DNA from: Anisus vortex
Lineage: Eukaryota; Mollusca; Gastropoda; Planorbidae
Reading direction: 5' to 3'
NCBI GenBank assembly: GCA_949126835.1
Contig: OX421498.1
Span: 34,363,799 to 34,427,798 of the forward strand
Length of the DNA: 64,000 nt
Made by a program: the position numbers and the translations under genes. The notes under the pieces were generated by a model. That model made no database searches. It saw only the letters and a list, made by a program, of their open reading frames with translations, and was not told the origin of the DNA. Below are positions 10,395-21,600 of this stretch, piece by piece; the first letter of the stretch is position 1, and each line of letters starts with the position of its first letter.

Positions 10395-13300
10395 GTAATC
10401 AATATTGTACATAATATTCATTATTACTGGGGGGGGGGATAATTTCACGCTGAGATTTGAAGCGCTAGAGTTACAATAGCTTCGTTGAAATGCATTGAAA
10501 ACTATGAAATAAAATCGGAAATAGGGAAATGATTGGGTGACTTTTAATGGTAAACCATCGCAGTGGTTCTAACTACTCATAAGTGCATTAGTTTTTTTAT
10601 AATAATATATTGGCACGCCACTGTATTGATTAACTCGAACGAAAATCTTTACAAGATATTTGAGACATTTAATTGTTTCCAGTGCTGACACATTTCTGCA
10701 GAACATAAAATAAATGCTATCAAACCAAGATTTTTTTTTATCGCGTTTATAATTATTACACGGTGTAATTTAAGGTATAATCTTTTATAGCTGATAATTA
10801 TATTGATAACTGACATCGTCCTTTACATAGCTATTTAGATAGATTTATTGCTGGCCACAATTAGCCCGCACAAAGAAATTAGATTTTATATTATGTGCCT
10901 TAACTGCCTTATGCGTTCTTTACAGTTCTAAGCTTAGAGGCCAGCTATACGTTATGTACGACAAAAATGTTTACGTACGCACCTCTCATACCCTATTGAA
11001 CATCGAACATTTTTGTTGACCCCACCCCCTCTCTCCATATTTTGTACTTACAATTTAGCTTCACTACCATCATCCCTCATACTTCACTATCCATGTTTTT
11101 AGTGTGTAAGAAAAAATAATTCTTATACATTATCATATCATATTAATATATATATATATATTTCATTTCATTATTGCTTATTAAGTTGACCTAATTAAAT
11201 TAACTAACTTTACTGTTTTGAAAACTGTTAAATAATTGATAAATCAAAAGTTAATTACTTTCTATCAATTAAACATCCAGACCATAATCCTCTGCCCTCT
11301 CCGTACGCAACCATTAAGCGAATAATCCGGCATGCCCCCTCTGTAAACACCAAAATGAAAAAAAGTTGTCCATCACCTTTTTCACTGTCCGGCACTACAG
11401 GACATACGAAATGTCTACCTGCCCAAAACACCAAATCTCTCTAACACTCTAAGCTTATATTCCAACTACGAACAGCTACAGAAAGTCTGCGATTTCTTCA
11501 CCATAGCCTCAGGCTGAAGGGCAAGTACCCAGATGGCTGCTGGATCAGAATGATGATGAGATCCATCCTACACGGTCCCCATTAGTGCCCACGTAATAAT
11601 ATATGCAGGCCCCTATTTTATATATTATGAGCCTTTTAGACACCTTTAGTTACACTGATTCCCCATTCATCAACCTATTTGCTAAAATGCTGCCTTCCAA
11701 ACTGTTTCATGGACAAAACCATTCCTCTTAGACTTTGTTTCTAATATATTTTTGTAAAACTATCCAGGATAGAAGTGTCGAAAACTGTCAACTGTTTGCT
11801 CAACAAAATTTTTCTAATCTATTTTTGTCAAACTATCCAGGATAGATACGTCGAAAACTGTCAACTTTTTCCTCCACAAAATTTCCCTAATCTATTCTTG
11901 TCAAACTATCCAGGATAGAGGTGTCGAAAACTGTCAACTTTTTTCCCACAAAATTTTCCTATCCACTGATATTGTGGAGCAATAAAAGATCGGACGAATG
12001 AACAATACTAATAGCTCATGATTCTAAAAAAAAAAACTGGCCATTCAGCAATAAATATAACCCTGGATGCCATAAAAGAGAATTGGCTAACCAACAATAA
12101 CAGAACCTCTAACCTAAAACCATTACTGCAATAAATCTATCGTTATACTCCCTCTTTGCAGATAAAAGAGAAGATGACGAATGCATGTCACGTGGAACCA
12201 TGTCATTGAGGCAATTTCACCCACAGGACACGCCAAGTTTTGCACCAGGGGAGACACGTTTCAGAGAGTTTTCAGACAATTCGGACCCGTGTGACATGAC
12301 TGTCGGTGTAAAGATCAAGAGAAACAGAACAACATTTTCAACTAGGCAACTTCAGGTGAATAGCGATTATAACTTCAGATAAAGTTTTAGTGTAACTTTA
12401 GAAAAATGTTTAGTAGTCTATAACTTTATGTTAAGGTTAAGTACAACGGCAGTTAAATGTGAAGTATAACTTGAGGAAAACTCTTAGAACAACTTCAAGT
12501 AAATGTTTAGTACAACGTCAGGAAAATGTTTAGCACAACTTCAGACAATAGCAATTTACAAACTCAGGTATATATTTAGTATTTCAAGTAAATGTTTAGT
12601 AATCTATGCAAATGTAGCCTTATAGTAAAAATGTTCAGCAGGTGCGGAATAAACATCGACAAATGTAATAAGAACATAAAACTAAAATGATATCTCACAT
12701 TAGTTAGACTTATACTAGAAAATGCATCTATTGTAGGGGACACATCAACAATAAGCTTAAGAAAACATTTTATAAATTATAATACATTCAGAAAAGAGCT
12801 GCAAGGTTCATTACTAGCGAATATTTACAACTGACAAGAGTAACACCAATAGTCAAATCACTAAACCTAGCCACACTAGAGGACAGAAGGGCAAAGAGTA
12901 AAGTAGTAATAATACATAAGGCATTAAATTCTCATTTAGAAATACAACACAAAAACAATATGTTACAATAATTAGATAAACATAATGAATAATTCATTTT
13001 GCGAGAACAAATGCATATAAGTATTCTGTCTTCCCGAGTGGCGTCCGGGCATTGAATGGGTAGCCTGAACAAACAAGGAAAACCGGTAACTTAACATCAT
13101 TTAAAACATTAATAGAAATGCAGGACTAGACTTTAACCACGAATGTGAGCAGGACGCAATAATCTTCTCCATAAAAATCTTATTTATGAGTGAATACATT
13201 GATTAGCAAGGTAGATAAATAAAAAATTATATTTTAATCTAAATAATATATGACAGATACAAGGACCAAGAAATATGGATACATAATTATATATTTATTT

Positions 13301-14612
13301 GCTAATTTTTTTTCTATAGGAGCTTGAAAGAACATTCAGAAAGACCCATTACCCAGATATATTCACCAGAGAAAAGTTAGCAGCCAGAGTTAAGCTTCCT
13401 GAGTCTAGAATACAAGTAAGTTATGTCCTTGTCTGGGTTGTGTTTGAAGTTTGAAGCTCTGAATTTTGGACAAATTGATTATAGTTATGTACTTGATTAT
13501 TAGACCAAGTCTGACACTGGACTCTTTTGAAGCCAAATTTCCAGATTTCGTAAATACCAGTAAATAATTGACGGGCCTGGGAGGAATAAAACGGCTGTAC
13601 TACTCGCAACTCGGCCCTGGGGTCTAAGCATACGCGCAGACCACAGACACACTTACTTTCATATCAATAAAACCATTAAACAAGCTGTTCAATAAGTTTG
13701 TTTGTATATATTGCAAAAAAAAAGTTCAATATGGAAAAAAAAACGTAAACATTTCAGTAATTATGAGCAGACAATGGTAGAATCTATAATATATCTATAT
13801 CTTAAATTTTAAAACTAGCTTTTTATTTCGCACAATTTATTTAGTACTAGCTAAATTACCCGGTGTTGCCAAGAAAAATTTTTTTATAGGCCTTTAGCGT
13901 GACATCATGGAGCACGGTGTGCGAGTCGGCAGCGCGTTCTGATAGTTTACAGAGGGTTCTGGGATTGAATTATGGTAAATGTGAGGAGGATGTCCTGAGT
14001 TGAGGTAAAGTATAGGCGACTGGGCATTGCGATAGCCATTAAATTTCCTAGTATACATATAAGCTTAGTTGTGTATTAATTGTGTATATAATTGTGTATT
14101 AAAATATTAATTGTATATTTTTAATGAAATTTAATGTATTTTTTGTAATTTTAGGTTTGGTTTCAAAACCGTAGAGCAAAATGGCGTAAGAGAGAGAAAT
14201 GTTATCAACCTTTCATGTATGGATCACCTTGTAATGTTGCATGCCCTTTCCAATGGCAGACTAGCAGTGGAATCTTTGTAAGTTATATAGCTATTTTATC
14301 TATATATATATCTACCTATCCACCTGTCTATGTATATATTCGTGTATCTATGTATCAATCTACACATCTGAACGTTTAAACCTGAGGTAATCAATTTATG
14401 AATAACAAAGAAATTTTGTTTAATTTTGTTATACTTTTTTTTTTACTGGCGCCGAAACATCCACGCAGTAATCGTTGTGCCAAAAACGGCTTCAGTGCCT
14501 AAACGTTCACGCCGATACGGCGGCGCCAAAACAACCTCTTTAGTTGTCATTAATCTCGCGCTGCCTCCCCCCCCCCCTTGTTCAATCCCACATACACACA
14601 ACAATCTGGTTT

Positions 14613-14674
<62 letters not shown>

Positions 14675-15183
14675 CTCATATTTGAGAGCAATCTTTCGAC
14701 TTCATTACCTTTGTTTTGAACAAAGTTGAAAGGGCATTCTGGTGATATTTGAAAATCTTAAAAAAAAATTACGAACTACTAAGACACAATTTTAATTATA
14801 TTTTAACTATATGCCTGAATAAAAAAAAAGAATCAATCTTATTTTTTTCCATCCTTACCTAAATATAATAAAATACACAGGGCGCTTTAAGTACATAATG
14901 TATAGAACAATAATTTAACAGTAATGAATACTATGTATTATTTTTGTGCATGTTTTTTGTTTAGTCTTCTGAGACTGGATTGCCATCTCTTTACCGACAC
15001 TTCCCAGCACTCTTTCCAGTCCAGCAGTCGATACAAGGGGAACTAATTAGGCCACAGCCTTATTGTCTCCCCATGTCTACCGTGCTGACGTCATCGGTTT
15101 CCATGCCAGCGGCCACAGCTTCCGCCGCGCCCCTTCAAGATCAAAGCAGCTCTTTGATGAAGCAGACCAAACCAAATCGTTGA
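10305..15183 (+). CDS. paired-like (Q50) homeobox transcription factor, ISX-like
   Basis: Nuclear DNA-binding regulator, assembled from exons 10305-10394, 12162-12355, 13320-13415, 14155-14277 and 14965-15183 (stop TGA); 239 residues are codable from 10307. All introns are GT-AG and phases agree: the 10394/12162 junction splits a codon (G+AT, Asp) and the other three are phase 0. Order of parts: octapeptide/eh1 repressor motif FSISSILG near residue 17, acidic linker, homeodomain at about residues 80-140, Ser/Ala/Pro-rich tail. The homeodomain has [19 protein letters not shown], Gln at position 50 and Asn at 51, and an intron between positions 46 and 47, common in paired-like genes. There is no OAR tail or paired box. 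LAAR..LPESR and the FSI..IL motif point to ISX; Rax or Drgx are alternatives. Human ISX is of similar length. The start codon is not established. Confidence 0.85.
12162..12355 (+). CDS. homeobox gene exon with homeodomain N-terminal arm
   Basis: Acceptor CTCTTTGCAG, donor CTTCAG|GTGAAT. It encodes an acidic start (KREDDEC), a Ser/Pro/Asp linker and the N-terminal arm and first part of helix 1 of the homeodomain ([13 protein letters not shown]). The donor is followed at once by an array of imperfect copies of itself. Confidence 0.9.
12356..12625 (+). repeat. degenerate minisatellite of donor-site copies
   Basis: The first 270 bp of the intron is a run of roughly 25-35 bp degenerate units, each resembling the exon end plus intron start: AACTTCAG followed by GTAAATGTTTAGTA or a variant. 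Examples are AACTTCAAGTAAATG near 12491, AACGTCAGGAAAATG near 12514, AACTCAGGTATAT near 12561 and TTTCAAGTAAATG near 12583. Several keep a GT or GG at the donor position. Confidence 0.75.
12626..13165 (+). mobile_element. CR1/L2-like LINE, RT C-terminus and 3' end, decayed
   Basis: With frameshifts the plus strand reads ILENASIV, then [19 protein letters not shown] near 12808-12855, and [15 protein letters not shown] near 12860-12903, the conserved C-terminal end of CR1/L2-type reverse transcriptases. The 3' segment TTCCCGAGTGGCGTCCGGG near 13031 matches the fragments at 7200, 27490, 31830 and 39000. It lies in an intron of the homeobox gene. Confidence 0.75.
13320..13415 (+). CDS. homeobox gene exon, homeodomain helices 1-2
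   Basis: A 96-bp phase-0 exon between TTTTCTATAG and CAA|GTAAGT. It encodes homeodomain positions 15-46, including [18 protein letters not shown] and [13 protein letters not shown]. Confidence 0.92.
13895..14055 (+). mobile_element. diverged SINE copy
   Basis: Weak match to the tRNA-headed SINE: a head-like GAGTCGGCAGCGCGTTCTGA, a degraded box B (GGGATTGAATT) and body words GGCGACTGGGCATTGCG and TTTCCTAGTATA. The tail is missing. Confidence 0.5.
14155..14277 (+). CDS. homeobox gene exon, recognition helix
   Basis: A 123-bp phase-0 exon between TAATTTTAG and TTT|GTAAGT. It starts with [15 protein letters not shown], the DNA-recognition helix with Gln50 and Asn51, then a short Cys/aromatic linker ([17 protein letters not shown]). 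Confidence 0.93.
14613..14678. repeat. (CT)n microsatellite
   Basis: About 60 bp of nearly pure CT dinucleotides with one TTCT interruption, inside the last intron of the homeobox gene. Open frames across it are Ser-Leu artefacts. Confidence 0.95.
14965..15183 (+). CDS. homeobox gene last coding exon
   Basis: The acceptor TTTTTTGTTTAG at 14953-14964 leads into 72 codons and a TGA. The peptide is rich in Ser, Pro, Gln and Ala ([23 protein letters not shown]) and has no OAR/aristaless motif. Confidence 0.85.
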   Translation, partial: SSETGLPSLYRHFPALFPVQQSIQGELIRPQPYCLPMSTVLTSSVSMPAATASAAPLQDQSSSLMKQTKPNR

Positions 15184-15235
15184 TTCTGAAAAAAATCATT
15201 CTCGATATGAAGAACCCTTTCTAAGGCAACAAATA

Positions 15236-15882
15236 GTGTTCAAAACATATGCCACATGTAACATATGCCACATGGAACATTTGTCACATAGAACATATGC
15301 CTCATGGAACATTTGCCACATAGAACAAGCCACATATGACATATGCCACATATAACACATGCCACATAGAACATATACCACATAGAACATATACCACATA
15401 GAACATATACAAGCATAGAACATATTCAATCATAGAACATATGCCACAAAGAACTTATACTACATAGAACATAATATACCAAATAGAAAATATACAAGCA
15501 TAAAACATATACAAGCATAGAACATATGCCACAAAGAACAAGCTACATAGAACATATGCCACATAGAACATATTTCCCATTGAACATACACCACCTAGAA
15601 CATTTGCCACATTTTAATTTGTAACAAATCACATATTATACACACATAGAACATATGCAACACAGAACATATGCTACATAGAAAAAGCCACACAGAACAT
15701 ATTTCACATATAACATATGCGCATAGAAAATATTCTACTTAGAACGTTACACATAGAAATTATTTCATATTGAACATTTGCCACATAGAACATATTCCAC
15801 ATATAACATATGTCACTTAGAACAAGCCACATAGAACATATGCCACATATAACATATGCTAAATAAAACATTTATTTTATAG
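15236..15882 (+). repeat. ACATATG(CCACATAGA) minisatellite in the 3' UTR region
   Basis: About 650 bp of degenerate 15-16 bp units such as CATATGCCACATAGAA, starting about 50 bp after the homeobox stop codon. Many units contain CATATG, an E-box-like palindrome. The first clear AATAAA after the stop is at 15862-15867, at the far edge of the array, so the array may be transcribed as 3' UTR. Confidence 0.85.
15862..15867 (+). terminator. candidate poly(A) signal of the homeobox gene
   Basis: AATAAA about 680 bp downstream of the stop codon, the first exact hexamer I see on the plus strand after the stop. It is inferred from position only. Confidence 0.35.
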
Positions 15883-17352
15883 TTTGTGCATGATATACAT
15901 TGTTAGAAAATTATATGTAAAAATGAAAACCCGCGTGATCTGATTAAAAAAATTCAATCTTGTATAAAATACATAACTGGATTTTGCCTTATTCATTATA
16001 TAATATGTCAGTAGTATAGAGAGGGTGGGAGAGTAGTGGTGGATAACGGTTCAAGCATAAGGTGCTTAAAGGGGAAAAAACGTTAGGTGGAGGTGGGGGA
16101 GGGGCAAATGTGCCTTGTCGTGAATCCGCCATTATGAACAGAAAACGAGGCTTATCAACACAAATCACGAGGGGAGATGGTGATCGCATATAAATGCTAA
16201 ACGCATGCACATTTTTTAAGAAATTATAGACTTAAAAATAACAGCAAGTAATAATTAACCTTTTTAAAAGTTGAGACAATATTAAAAATTAGATTAATAA
16301 AAAAAAAGATTGTTATTGACATAATTTCTATGTTCCAAGTTTCAGCTAGATAGAAGGATGAAATGTGGATCAATCGACTTTCGAAGCTTGGCTAAAAACA
16401 TACACACATACAAAAACGAAGTTATTATAGAGAATTTAATACAGAATACAAATTACATAATTAAATATAGCGCTGTTCATAACAATTAGTCATCGAATGC
16501 TCTTTACAGGTACCCTATATCATTAAAATAAATTAAATAAGTATGTTTTTAATTTTGTTTTAAAATTGTCAATATGATCCGCTTGTTTAATTGTGTTCGG
16601 AAGTTCGTTCTACCACACTGTAGGAGCGAGCGGCAAAGGTTTTTCTGTTTACTTTTGGTAGTTGAAGTTGTTGATGAATTTTGTTACCTGTTTTCTCTGA
16701 TGTCCATAGTTCAACCATGGATCTGATGTACTGTGGAGATTGACCGTATAGGCTTTTATAGAGCATGTAATATTATTTTCGCACTTTTCTTCTTTCCGAT
16801 TCAATATTTTCAATTTCCCTATACATACTAAAATGTTATGCTTTAATGTGCCCATTTTAAATGAACCCACATCTTTCCTGCTTTATCTTTCACTTACAAA
16901 AAAAAGACACACGGTACAAACTGATTTTTTTATGTGTTGGTGAGGGGTGGATGGGGCTGAAAATTTGATTGAACCTGTTGTCATCGGCTTAACGTCTATG
17001 TTCCAGGTTTCAGCTGCATGGGAAGGAGGAAAGTTGATTGTTTAGCCTTTTTAAAAGATTGTCTAGATATAAATAAAAAGCTATTTGTAACAAACTAAAA
17101 GTATGTCCAATTATGCGAATATAAGGTGGAATGAAAATTCAGACAAAATACTTTTCATAAGATTGTTTTTTTCATATTTAAAGCTTGTCCATTGGAGTTT
17201 TGCATTCATTTAATCAAAGTGGTTTAAGGGTCGTCCATATATTACCTACCCAGAAAAAAAATAATCTTTTTATACCACCCCCACCCTTCCCACACTGTTG
17301 CACATTGTACCCCGCCCCCGGACTTGAACTCCAATTAGACTGAGAGCTGAGA
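15883..17352. other. intergenic sequence between convergent genes
   Basis: No exon was found. Two stretches (16320-16440 and 16975-17060) share a CTATGTTCCA(A/G)GTTTCAGCT core and appear to be copies of one unknown repeat; a related TTTCAGCTCGATCGGACC lies near 9510. Around 17228 a GGGTCGTCCATATATTACC start resembles a widespread invertebrate repeat end. Confidence 0.4.
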
Positions 17353-17575
17353 ATATTAATCCCTAATAGCCCTGGATATGTAGCCTAATCTGTCGTATAT
17401 CTGAGCACGTTTAAATCTCCGTAGAGAACAGTGGAAAGCGGGTCACCCATCCCATATTTTCGAAAGCTGACGGTACGGGGGCACTCCCACAGAATATGCT
17501 CCACTGTCTCCTCCTCCCCACAGGGGCGACACCGCGAGTCGAAGTTTGGTGGGAACCAAAAATCTGCAGGGCAAC
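17353..17575 (-). mobile_element. jockey/R1-like LINE RT C-terminal fragment
   Basis: The minus strand reads CRPCGEEETVEHILWECP, the Cys/His zinc-binding motif at the end of jockey/R1-type reverse transcriptases, followed by YGMGDPLSTVLYGDLNV and a stop near 17378. A single frame covers the whole fragment. Confidence 0.75.
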
Positions 17576-18463
17576 ACCAGAGGGGGAGGGGGGATTAAGA
17601 GAGGAAGACAACAGAAAAGATGGATGGAAGGACAACATCAGGCAGTGGACGGGAGTAAAGCTGAGAGACGGGTGGAATGGAGGAGGCTGGTGTGCATGTG
17701 AGTGCTTTCAACACAGTGTCTTGTTTTTATACAGACTATAGTAATAAATGTGTGTTTACGTACAAACGTACTCTACTCTTCTTCCCAAAGGCATCCGTAA
17801 GCGGAGACTCTTTGTAGTTTCATTCAACGTAAAACATCTTCAGCCTATGTTCAAACTAGACATAGACAATTTATTGTATTTGTAAAAAAATATGTTTTCT
17901 TAAATTTGAAAAAAAAAGACAATTAGCTTTATATTGCAAGAGTCTATTTCCACGATTAATAAATAGATCTATGTGTAATTCTGTAATGTAGTTGTATCTA
18001 AAAGGCTAGTGTAAAGAATTTAACAGGGTTATTAATCTTCTCCACACTGTTCTGATCTATCTGGAAGACACTACCAATTCTTTGTTTCTATTATGTGGCG
18101 ATTCTTTAGCAGTGGGCCTACCCCTTTCTCACAAGTCATCAGTATTAAACTGGCGATATCTTTATCTCTACCTTAAGACGATTCGAGTAGTCACACTACA
18201 TCATTTCTACTTTCGCTTCCATGTTTTGGATAGCCCATCATTATATAAAAAAAAATTATATTCTTTAAAATATCAATAATCTATTCACTCTATTGAAGTT
18301 AAAAACAACAACTCATTGTTTGAATACGTGATGAGATATTGCATGTATTCTATTGAGGTAAATAATCATATCCATCTGTTTTGAAATACCGTTACACATG
18401 TAATAAAATAAAAATGACTTAGAGAGATAAGTGAAATGTTTATGGAATTGGAATCAAATGTCG
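17576..18463 (-). other. 3' flank of the transporter gene
   Basis: Probable 3' UTR and intergenic sequence downstream of the MCT-like stop codon. A minus-strand AATAAA lies at 17875-17870, about 590 bp after the stop; no closer exact hexamer was seen. Confidence 0.35.
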
Positions 18464-18600
18464 CTAAGTCCTTCTTCCTTTCCTTATGTCAAGTTGTACA
18501 AGTTTGGGTACCAGTAGCCACATGACAGCCCCGATACAGAAGCACGCCCCAACGATATGAAGCGCCACCATGAAGGAGCCCGTCGCCTCGGTAATTGCAC
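18464..18600 (-). CDS. MCT-like gene, last coding exon
   Basis: Encodes the helix 11-12 region: AITEATGSFMVALHIVGAC (the family's G-x-x-x-D-x-TGSY-like step), a last hydrophobic helix and the short basic tail DIRKGRRT. It begins with GT completing a Gly codon split by the intron. Confidence 0.9.
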
Positions 18601-21600
18601 CTGGAAATACATGAATGTACATTGATAATACGATGAAATCATATCTGGATATAATATACACGTATATGTGGTGAAGGTTAAGAAACCGAAATCTTATCGG
18701 ACCATGAGAATATCTGCTTCTACCATAAATGTGGAAAAAAAACACACCGTTTCTTGCACAAAAACAACAACATTAGATGGTGGCAGAGGAAGAAGCAGAC
18801 AGAAGAAAATTTTTGTGAATAATGTGAAGTATTAGACTGGACTGCCCTTTATTGGCTTTCAAAGTGCGTCAGTAGACCATGTCTGATGTCATGATACGGT
18901 CTGACGGTTATCAATGGTGCCCCTACGACCCACTCATGGAATTAAAGGCAAGGCATAAACGTTGAATTCCCCTGCCTTAAAGGATATTAACATATGAACC
19001 CATAATTGATAAAATTTACATTTAGGCTAAGGTCATGTACTCATAATTCAATAATTTGAAGCGTTTACAAAAATTGGTCATTTATATACGTTTCAACGTT
19101 ATATATTCACAAATCAATCAATACAAAATATATATTTAAAGTAGTCACGCTTTAAAAAAAATAATTAATTTTTCAGATAGGCAATAAGACATGTACGAAT
19201 GTGTCTCGTATGTTTCTAACGTTTGACATATTGAGTAATGATGTGGCTAATATCCCCAGAGGGATTCTTGACAAGAAATAAAGAACGACTCTGAGCACTA
19301 CTGACCAAAGAGTGGATTGATTCCCGCAGCTGTGATGGTAGCCACCATGGAAATGATGCTGAACGCCTGTGGCATTTGCTCTACACCCACCACCTCCATG
19401 ACGACAAGGGGGAGCAGAGACACCCTTGCGCCTATGACGCTCCCCAACAATATCACGTACACAATTAGGGTCTGGAAAGTGTTGAACACACCCACAAACT
19501 GACACAGTACACCTGTAGAGACCAAAACAAAATGTTCAATTATATAGAAATCTTTTAACATAGATATATAATTATTGCCTCATTTATAAATAAGTAAAGT
19601 ATCCTTCGGACTAAACTGATCATAGGGCCGGTGAAGCAGCGTTCACCAGTTTCTGTGGCCACGGCATACTAGAGGATGTGTGGCCAGCACAATGCTCAGC
19701 CGCCTTTACTTTACCCCAACAAATGTCAGATACCCACCAAAGCTGAGTTTTCCCAGAACCTTCGGTCGAAAGCACTGTCGCTCGGCTACCGTGCCTCATT
19801 TAAAAAAACAAATATAATAACACGTTCGGTCCAACTCTCCACTGTCCATCATTGACCATTAAAGTACTGGTCAGCATCACTGCCTTTGTTTTTTTATTTA
19901 TTTGTCTGTCGTTGGTTTTATCTCTCCACAAATGAGTCCGCTATATATCTGGGTCTTTGTAATCGTCTAGTAATATAAGACTTGCTCTGAGTAGTTTGCC
20001 GATGGGTTTAGAAACGATGTGATATTTTAGCTCGTTAAGTTGACCGACGTCTTGAAGAGATGACCAGTCCAGCCCTATTTACCCCTCCCCCGTCTTTTTA
20101 AATCTCTATACCACTAAGGACCTACGTGTTTCAATTTGTTTTTATACTCGTGTTAATATACAGCTACATATATTATTATTTGTATGGGCACCTGCCTTTC
20201 TATACCGGCTATTCAACAAATTCTCTGCCAACTTATTCAAGTCTAGCTACTACGCGTAGTTTGATTTTTTTACTTCATCACCTTTACTGCCATTCTTTAG
20301 TCTGCTATATTCGCCTTTCCAATGCCCCCCCCTCCCATCAGCACATTCGGCCCTCTGGCGCCTGAGGGGCGATGGTCTAAAATTGGCGGCTTTAAATGTT
20401 TGGTTCAAAAACTTGAACTTAACTGTCTTTCCGTTTTAAAACTTAAAAAACGGAAAAATAAAAATAAATAATAAAAATGTTTAGCGATTTAAGAAAGTAA
20501 TAATTATTTCATTGTAAAGATTAAAGGGAACTAATTAATCTAACTCTAACAATACAAAAGTCTCTACAAAGTTGTCTGTGCTTTATGTACCTTTTTTCTC
20601 TTCATAATAAATTCAATATCAAAAGTGGTGTTATTTAAAATGTTTTTTTTTGTTTGTTATTAATTAAGCTAATATGTGTAGAGAATAAAAAAGTGTCAGT
20701 TTGGCGCCAAAGAAATATGAGCGCCCTAGGCGGTCGCCTCCCTCCAACCACCTGCTCTAGCTACGCCATTGTCTCTGCCCTTTCTTAATGGCATTTCTTT
20801 TCAATATATCTCTTAGTCCCATTCCCATAAGTTCCTTTTTTTAAAATCACAATCGAGCTCTAGACTTAATTCTCAACACTCAAAAACTAAACAAACAGGC
20901 TGCGGCTATTCGCACCTGGGTCCGTTTAGAATTAAATGGCTATTGGGACCCAGCTTCAGCCGAAATAAACCCATAAAAAGGGGGGGGGGGAACACAAAAT
21001 ATGTTGTAAATCTTATAATATTTTATAACAAATAGCACACAAAAAAACCACCAAATCTAACCCTATCCTATATAACCTAACCGATACAAACTATTACAAA
21101 CAAATACTCGAAAGCCATCCATAACCTGTATAAACTAACCGATACTAACTATCCATTACTAAGTCTATCGAGTCCGTATAGTCACTTCGAAACAAAAAAC
21201 AAATAACAATAAAAGTGAACTGTTTTATAATAGATCTAAATTATCTTAAACATTTTTTTAATTTAAAGTTCAAACATATATCGATACGCATGAAAAAAAT
21301 ACTTTTACACAAATATCATTATACATGATGGCAATACATAATTAGATCTTTAAGAAGATACAAAGACAAAATGAAATTCAGAATAAATTATAGGCTGTAC
21401 CATAGTCTATAATACACATGGACCGCTTGCTTTAGTAATTCTGCTATATGATGACTTCAAACACTGATTTTTTCGGAATTCCCGATTCCCTTGTGCAATG
21501 TACACTTCCGTTTTATTTAATCGCTATGATTTTCTCAAGGAAAAATTAAAATCGAAAGTTGTATACAGCGGAAACATTTAGGCGAACGTAGGAGAGTAGA

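Noticed and set aside
14426..14729. Overlapping Ser/Leu and Arg/Glu-rich open frames
   Set aside because: Artefacts of the (CT)n tract inside an intron of the homeobox gene.
20126..20365. 79-residue hydrophobic open frame
   Set aside because: Lies in a transporter intron on the other strand, AT-driven composition, no family motif.
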